This document shows positions 54,660 through 58,581 of a DNA stretch of 58,581 nucleotides, piece after piece. The stretch is from Candidatus Methanoperedens sp. BLZ2 (lineage in GTDB: Archaea > Halobacteriota > Methanosarcinia > Methanosarcinales > Methanoperedenaceae): NCBI RefSeq assembly GCF_002487355.1, contig NZ_NTMG01000032.1, positions 1 through 58,581 on the forward strand. Direction: 5' to 3'. The position numbers and the translations under genes were made by a program. Each line of letters opens with the position of its first letter. Position 1 is the stretch's first letter. Under the pieces are notes generated by a model. That model did no database searches and was not told the origin of the DNA. It worked only from the letters and a program-made list of their open reading frames with translations.

Positions 54660-54708
54660 TTATGAGGACTATAGTTGATTTTTTTATATGAGAATTATAG
54701 TTGATTTT
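54660..54708 (+). repeat. Tandem 24-bp direct repeat upstream of the cohesin genes
   Basis: TATGAG(GA/AA)(C/T)TATAGTTGATTTTTT occurs twice in tandem, with two mismatches between copies, about 65-110 bp before the cohesin-dockerin start. Repeated sites at this place suggest a regulator-binding array. Confidence 0.6.
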
Positions 54709-54772
54709 TTCATGATTTCATGAGGTTCAATGACCATATCCTTCATACCCATGTTCATTACTCACAATAATT

Positions 54773-56659
54773 ATGATACGCATAAGATTCGAACTGACAT
54801 TATTCGTAATGATAATGATAACCGGGCAGGCAATGGCTGCCGATGTAAAAGTATTTCCTTCAAGTTATCCCGCGAACCAAGGAGAGACTTTTAATTTGAA
54901 TGTAACAATAGACCCGCAGGGAGCAGCAATTGCAGGTGCGCAGTTAAATATCGATTTTGATCAAACAAAGATCAAAATAAATAATATTACTGAAGGAAAC
55001 TTATTCAAACAGAATGGAGCAAGCACTTTCTTTGCAAATGGCATTATAAATAATTCAACAGGTACTGTGATAAATCTGTTTGGTGTAGTAATTGGCAGGA
55101 CGAATGTATCAAATCCTGGCACATTCATCATTATTAATGCTACGGCCATTGGTTCATCAGGTACATCCGGAATAAGTCTTTCAAATGTTAAGATCAGCAA
55201 TTCTGAAGCCCGGCCTGTTCCTCCGGTAGTATATAACGGAAGTGTGACCATTAACAGCCCGCCAGTACTTTTGAAGATCGGTGATAAGAAGATTTTTGAA
55301 GGCCAGGCACTTACTTTCACTTTATCTGCAACTGATAATGATTCAGATACTCTTACATACTCAGCTTCAAACCTGCCGGCTGGTGCGATTTTTAATCCTG
55401 CCACAAAAACTTTCAGCTGGATGCCTGATCTCACACAATCCGGTATTTATCAGAATGTACATTTTGAAGTTTCAGATGGGACATTGAGGGATTTTGAGAA
55501 TATCGCAATAACTGTAAATAAGCGTTCAAATATAGTCGTAACACCGTCAAGCAAGATCGTAAATCCCGGGCAGACCTTGCGCCTTAACATATCAATTGAC
55601 CCGATGGGTAATCCGATCTCAGGAGTACAGCTTTCTCTTACATATGACAGATCGATCCTTAGAGTGGATAGCGTAACAGAGGGAACTCTCTTCAAACAAA
55701 ATGGAGCAAGCACGATCTTTAATGGCGGTGTAATAGATAATACATCAGGAAAAGTAAACAATATTTATGGGTCCATCCTCGGTCCTTATAATGTTACAAC
55801 TGCAGGGACGTTCTTTGCTATTGACTTCACAGCAATTGGTTTATCAGGGGCATCCATTGTTAATATTTCAGATATAATGATAAGCGACCAGTCCGGATAT
55901 CCGGTGGCGTTCAATCTGACCAGTGGAAGCGTATTAATAAACAGCCCGCCGGTGCTCAATACAATTGGAAATAAGACCGTTGATGAAGGCCAGGCTCTTA
56001 TTTTCACTTTATCAGCGGCTGATGCAAATGGAGATGCGCTTACATATTCCGCAACAAATCTTCCCTCTGGCGCTGTGTTTATCCCTGCAAACAGGACGTT
56101 CTTGTGGACACCAGACTTCACACAATCGGGCAATTACCCGGATATTCGTTTTGAAGTATCTGATGGCAGTGTGACGGATTTTGAAAATATGATGATAACT
56201 GTAAATAACATCAACAGGCCACCCACATTTACTTCTTTCCCGTACAATGGCTCAACGTTTGATGAAACACAGAGTATCCCGATCAGCATTATAGCAAACG
56301 AGCCTGATAACGACACACTTAGCTACATAATAAAATTGGATGGCAAACTGGTGAGTACAACGGCAAGTTATCTCTGGGTAACTAATTATTCCAGTTCAGG
56401 CAACCACAATATAGAAATATCAGTAAGCGATGGGACAGTATCTGTTATGGGAATAACAATCGTTTACATAAATAATGTATATCCAAGATACGATGTTAAT
56501 AAAAACGGAGTAGTTGATATTGGAGACCTGACAATAATCGGACAGCATTTCACTGAAAAGGTCAATGCGCCATATCCGGGATATGATGTTAACATGGATG
56601 GGGTTATTGATATCTCAGATATTACAATTACCGCCCAGCACTTTGGAGAAAATACATGA
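54773..56659 (+). CDS. Secreted scaffold protein with two cohesin domains and a dockerin
   Basis: 628 residues. Signal peptide 1-23. Cohesin-like domain 24-161 (NQGETFNLNVTIDP; AGAQLNIDFDQTKIKINNIT), putative Ig/cadherin-like domain 162-250, second cohesin-like domain 253-390, second Ig-like domain 391-478, third Ig-like domain 481-568. A C-terminal dockerin 572-628 has two calcium loops (DVNKNGVVDIGD, DVNMDGVIDISD), each followed by (T/I)xxxQHF. It should bind cohesins through the dockerin and dockerin-bearing proteins through its cohesins. No catalytic domain. The next gene starts 4 bp inside its end. Confidence 0.88.
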   Translation: MIRIRFELTLFVMIMITGQAMAADVKVFPSSYPANQGETFNLNVTIDPQGAAIAGAQLNIDFDQTKIKINNITEGNLFKQNGASTFFANGIINNSTGTVINLFGVVIGRTNVSNPGTFIIINATAIGSSGTSGISLSNVKISNSEARPVPPVVYNGSVTINSPPVLLKIGDKKIFEGQALTFTLSATDNDSDTLTYSASNLPAGAIFNPATKTFSWMPDLTQSGIYQNVHFEVSDGTLRDFENIAITVNKRSNIVVTPSSKIVNPGQTLRLNISIDPMGNPISGVQLSLTYDRSILRVDSVTEGTLFKQNGASTIFNGGVIDNTSGKVNNIYGSILGPYNVTTAGTFFAIDFTAIGLSGASIVNISDIMISDQSGYPVAFNLTSGSVLINSPPVLNTIGNKTVDEGQALIFTLSAADANGDALTYSATNLPSGAVFIPANRTFLWTPDFTQSGNYPDIRFEVSDGSVTDFENMMITVNNINRPPTFTSFPYNGSTFDETQSIPISIIANEPDNDTLSYIIKLDGKLVSTTASYLWVTNYSSSGNHNIEISVSDGTVSVMGITIVYINNVYPRYDVNKNGVVDIGDLTIIGQHFTEKVNAPYPGYDVNMDGVIDISDITITAQHFGENT

Positions 56660-57807
56660 GACTGATCGGCCATAAATTTTTCTTATTTTTCTTAATTGCC
56701 ATTATTGAAAGTCCAGCTGCTATTGCTGCGACTGTTTACCCGGACCAGCTTCCGTCCAATATTTCTGCTGGCCAGACGTTTGATATTGGAGTAAAAGTTG
56801 ATCCGCAAAGTATAGCGATCGCAGGTGCACAGATGGATATCTCATATAATAAATCCGTACTTAAGATAAACAGTATTACGGAAGGAAATCTCTTCAAACA
56901 GTATGGGACAACTACAATTTTTAATGGCGGTGTAATAGATAATTCGCTTGGCAGGGCAGTAAATATTTATGGTTCGATCATAGGACAAAAAAACGGACAA
57001 AATTCCGGAACCTTTATTATTATCAATTTTACTGCACTTAATTCTATAAATGATCCACAGATACAGATCAATCTTGAAAATGTCCGGGTCGTTGACCCTG
57101 ATGGAAATCAAGTTTTTCCGACTCCTGCTTCGACACCTGGCCAGCAGGAGAAAGGAACTTCCAGTTCTGGTGCAGGGGGAAGCAGTTCGGGTGAAAACCA
57201 TACAAACATTGAATTGATAGAAAAATATGACCTTTATATTTACAGGAATGTCACAACTTCCTACAGGTTCAGGGAACAAACAAATCCGATAGTTTTTGTA
57301 AATATTACGGGTAATACAGATTCATTTGAAATAACTACTTCTGTAGAAGTATTAAAAAGAACTTCAACCCTTGTGAAATCCGGTGCTCCTGGATTGGTCT
57401 ATAAGAATATCAATATCTGGGCAGGGAATTTTGGATATGCGACACCGGATAACATAAAACATGCAGAAGTAATATTCAGGGTGCCTATTGCATGGATGGA
57501 GGCCAATAATATCGATCCGGACTCGATTGAAATGATGCGATATGATGATGAGTGGCAGTCTTTGCCCACAAGAAAGATCGGAACGTATAATAGTGATATC
57601 CTGTATGAATCCAGTACCATTGGTTTCTCATTTTTTGCAATAAACGGAAAAAAATCAACCGGGGAAATGAATAATTATTCCGGAACTACAACCATTCAAC
57701 CAGAAAATCATGCCAATTTAAACAATTATGTATTGGTTGTTGTCTTCGCAAGTATTGTAACAGGTTCAATCCTGGTTTATAGAATAAGGATGCTTAAGAA
57801 GAAATAA
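56656..57807 (+). CDS. Membrane-anchored cohesin protein (PGF-pre-PGF-like C-terminus)
   Basis: 383 residues. Signal peptide ~1-24, one cohesin-like domain ~25-157 closely related to those of the upstream protein (AGAQMDISYNKSVLKINSIT; TIFNGGVIDNS; VNIYGSIIG). Then a Ser/Gly linker 157-180, a ~150-residue domain resembling the PGF-pre-PGF module of archaeal surface proteins, and a C-terminal helix 357-376 with a KKK stop-transfer end. It overlaps the upstream stop by 4 bp (ATGA), so it is co-translated. It would anchor the upstream dockerin protein to the cell surface. Confidence 0.85.
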   Translation: MRLIGHKFFLFFLIAIIESPAAIAATVYPDQLPSNISAGQTFDIGVKVDPQSIAIAGAQMDISYNKSVLKINSITEGNLFKQYGTTTIFNGGVIDNSLGRAVNIYGSIIGQKNGQNSGTFIIINFTALNSINDPQIQINLENVRVVDPDGNQVFPTPASTPGQQEKGTSSSGAGGSSSGENHTNIELIEKYDLYIYRNVTTSYRFREQTNPIVFVNITGNTDSFEITTSVEVLKRTSTLVKSGAPGLVYKNINIWAGNFGYATPDNIKHAEVIFRVPIAWMEANNIDPDSIEMMRYDDEWQSLPTRKIGTYNSDILYESSTIGFSFFAINGKKSTGEMNNYSGTTTIQPENHANLNNYVLVVVFASIVTGSILVYRIRMLKKK

Positions 57808-58194
57808 TTTCGCCAGTATGGCAAAAGGGATAGCGGAGGACAGGATTTCTATTATTTTGCAAATACAGGAATATATGATTTTTTTAAAGCAATTAAATCG
57901 ACAATAAGTGAAGTCCTAATCGTCAATTGCGCCCATGCATTCATGTTTTGACCACAAAAGATTTAAAAGGGTACTGACTATAATCGGATGTAATCCATGA
58001 TGGGATTAAATAGAGGGTGATGAAATCGCCTTTTATGGCAGCCATTAAACCGGCTGTCCTGACATCGGCGGTTTAGCGATGGCGGCTGAATGAAAGTTCG
58101 GCCTTTGATAACTATCACTCCTTGCCGTTAAATCGGCATATCTCGAAGGAGAACAAAATAATAAAACCATATAAGATATGGAGGTAAAGAAATA
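57808..58194 (+). promoter_or_regulatory. Spacer and long leader of the S-layer gene
   Basis: 387 bp with no gene. TATA box ATTTAAAAGG at 57961-57970 predicts transcription from about 57992 and a leader of about 200 nt. The leader is more GC-rich than the flanks and can form hairpins, for example CAGCC-ATTAAACC-GGCTG (58042-58059) and GCCG-TTAAAT-CGGC (58125-58138). GGAGG lies 9 nt before the ATG. Long structured leaders can stabilise highly expressed S-layer mRNAs. Confidence 0.5.
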
Positions 58195-58581
58195 ATGACG
58201 AAAAAAATATTAGCTGTTGTATTAGCAGTGTTTATGCTATTAGTAGTAGCATTTCCTGTAAGTGCAGCAGTACAGGCAACAAAAGTTGAAGTACGTGGAT
58301 CTGTATGGAATCAAGGTGATAACGTATCAGATGCCTCATGGAATTCTCAAAAGTTTGCAGGTTTCTACTATGACCTCAAAAACAACCTTACCACAGAATC
58401 GTTAAGATTCCTGGCTACACCAGGCAGGTCAAATCTAGAAGATACAATTGAATACAAAACAGGAATAGTACCTGTTGAATTCAAAGTAAAAGAGAAGGAA
58501 GGTCTATATGTAACAAATATTTCCGGTACAGCAGCAACAACTTACAGTGTTGTTGGCTGGCAGGCTGAGAAATGGATAGCT
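58195..58581 (+). CDS. S-layer protein, N-terminal part (runs off the window)
   Basis: 129 codons visible, open to the window edge. Signal peptide MTKKILAVVLAVFMLLVVAF-PVSA, then VEVRGSVWNQGDNVSDASWN and KFAGFYYDLKNNLTTESLRF. This is the start of the Methanosarcina-type S-layer domain (DUF1608, related to the major sheath protein). It would form the outer protein lattice of the cell. Strong ribosome binding site and long leader agree with high expression. Confidence 0.9.
   Translation, partial: MTKKILAVVLAVFMLLVVAFPVSAAVQATKVEVRGSVWNQGDNVSDASWNSQKFAGFYYDLKNNLTTESLRFLATPGRSNLEDTIEYKTGIVPVEFKVKEKEGLYVTNISGTAATTYSVVGWQAEKWIA

Larger units (their letters stand above)
54410..54772. other. Divergent promoter region with direct and inverted repeats
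   Basis: 363 bp between the RHH/V4R-cytochrome cluster and the cohesin genes. No gene. It holds a TATA-like CTATATAT (minus) near 54432-54439, an imperfect palindrome at 54579-54614 and a tandem 24-bp direct repeat at 54660-54708. Confidence 0.6.

Noticed and set aside
1-58581. CRISPR arrays, cas genes, rRNA genes and a replication origin
   Set aside because: None found: no regularly spaced repeats, no cas-like proteins, no 16S/23S/5S sequence and no Cdc6/Orc1 gene or ORB cluster noticed by reading.

Overview
This window comes from an archaeon of the Methanosarcinales, most probably the anaerobic methane-oxidising lineage Candidatus Methanoperedens (ANME-2d) or a close relative. The lineage call is inference. 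It rests on an archaeal S10/spc ribosomal operon with eS4, eL32, eL19 and Rnp1, eS17 next to dapA, TATA-type promoters, two methanogenesis-marker-8 genes, a Methanosarcina-type S-layer protein, and a dense set of multiheme c-type cytochromes, NrfD-type membrane subunits and b-type cytochromes. No mcr gene lies in the window.

Layout. 1-499: 3' part of an ORF-less group II intron. 588-13643 (minus strand): an unbroken translational operon uL3-uL4-uL23-uL2-uS19-uL22-uS3-uL29-Rnp1-uS17-uL14-uL24-eS4-uL5-uS14-uS8-uL6-eL32-eL19-uL18-uS5-uL30-uL15-SecY, mostly with overlapping or very close genes. 13997-18959: tRNA-Gly, eS17, lysine-pathway dapA/dapB, a TusA-like protein, purQ, argF and tRNA-Leu. 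18960-22968: an accessory patch with a decayed gene copy, a Thr/Pro-repeat lipoprotein, a coiled-coil protein, a RelBE-type toxin-antitoxin pair, a Fic protein and a gene remnant. 23000-27804: uvrA, an amino-acid permease and a bacterial-type clpP, all on the minus strand. 28075-29812: tandem marker-8 paralogues with a complete IS66-type element (8-bp target duplication) inserted 21 bp upstream of their first start codon. 31415-36867: a wHTH regulator divergent from aspartase, a small protein, nikR, trmY, a membrane metalloprotease-like protein and a molybdenum oxidoreductase with its cytochrome b. 36791-41820: a P-type ATPase and an IS1634-type element that landed in the last codons of a phosphatase gene. 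41974-44290: a lipoprotein and a CNNM/CBS transporter-like protein.

The most unusual part is 44367-54409 on the minus strand. Three paralogous proteins of about 480 residues, each with a ribbon-helix-helix-like N-terminus and a V4R-like Cys/His C-terminus, are interleaved with two membrane electron-transfer modules (seven-heme cytochrome + HybA-like FeS + NrfD/HybB, and seven-heme cytochrome + cytochrome b). Two of the three regulators are preceded by a small double-hairpin membrane protein of one apparent family. The repeated order 'small membrane protein - RHH/V4R protein - multiheme cytochrome - quinone-type membrane subunit' suggests dedicated redox or ligand sensors for respiratory modules.

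The right end (54773-58581) holds cell-surface genes: a secreted two-cohesin/one-dockerin scaffold protein, a membrane-anchored cohesin protein translated from an overlapping start, and the start of an S-layer protein behind a leader of about 200 nt. Together they look like an archaeal cohesin-dockerin surface assembly.
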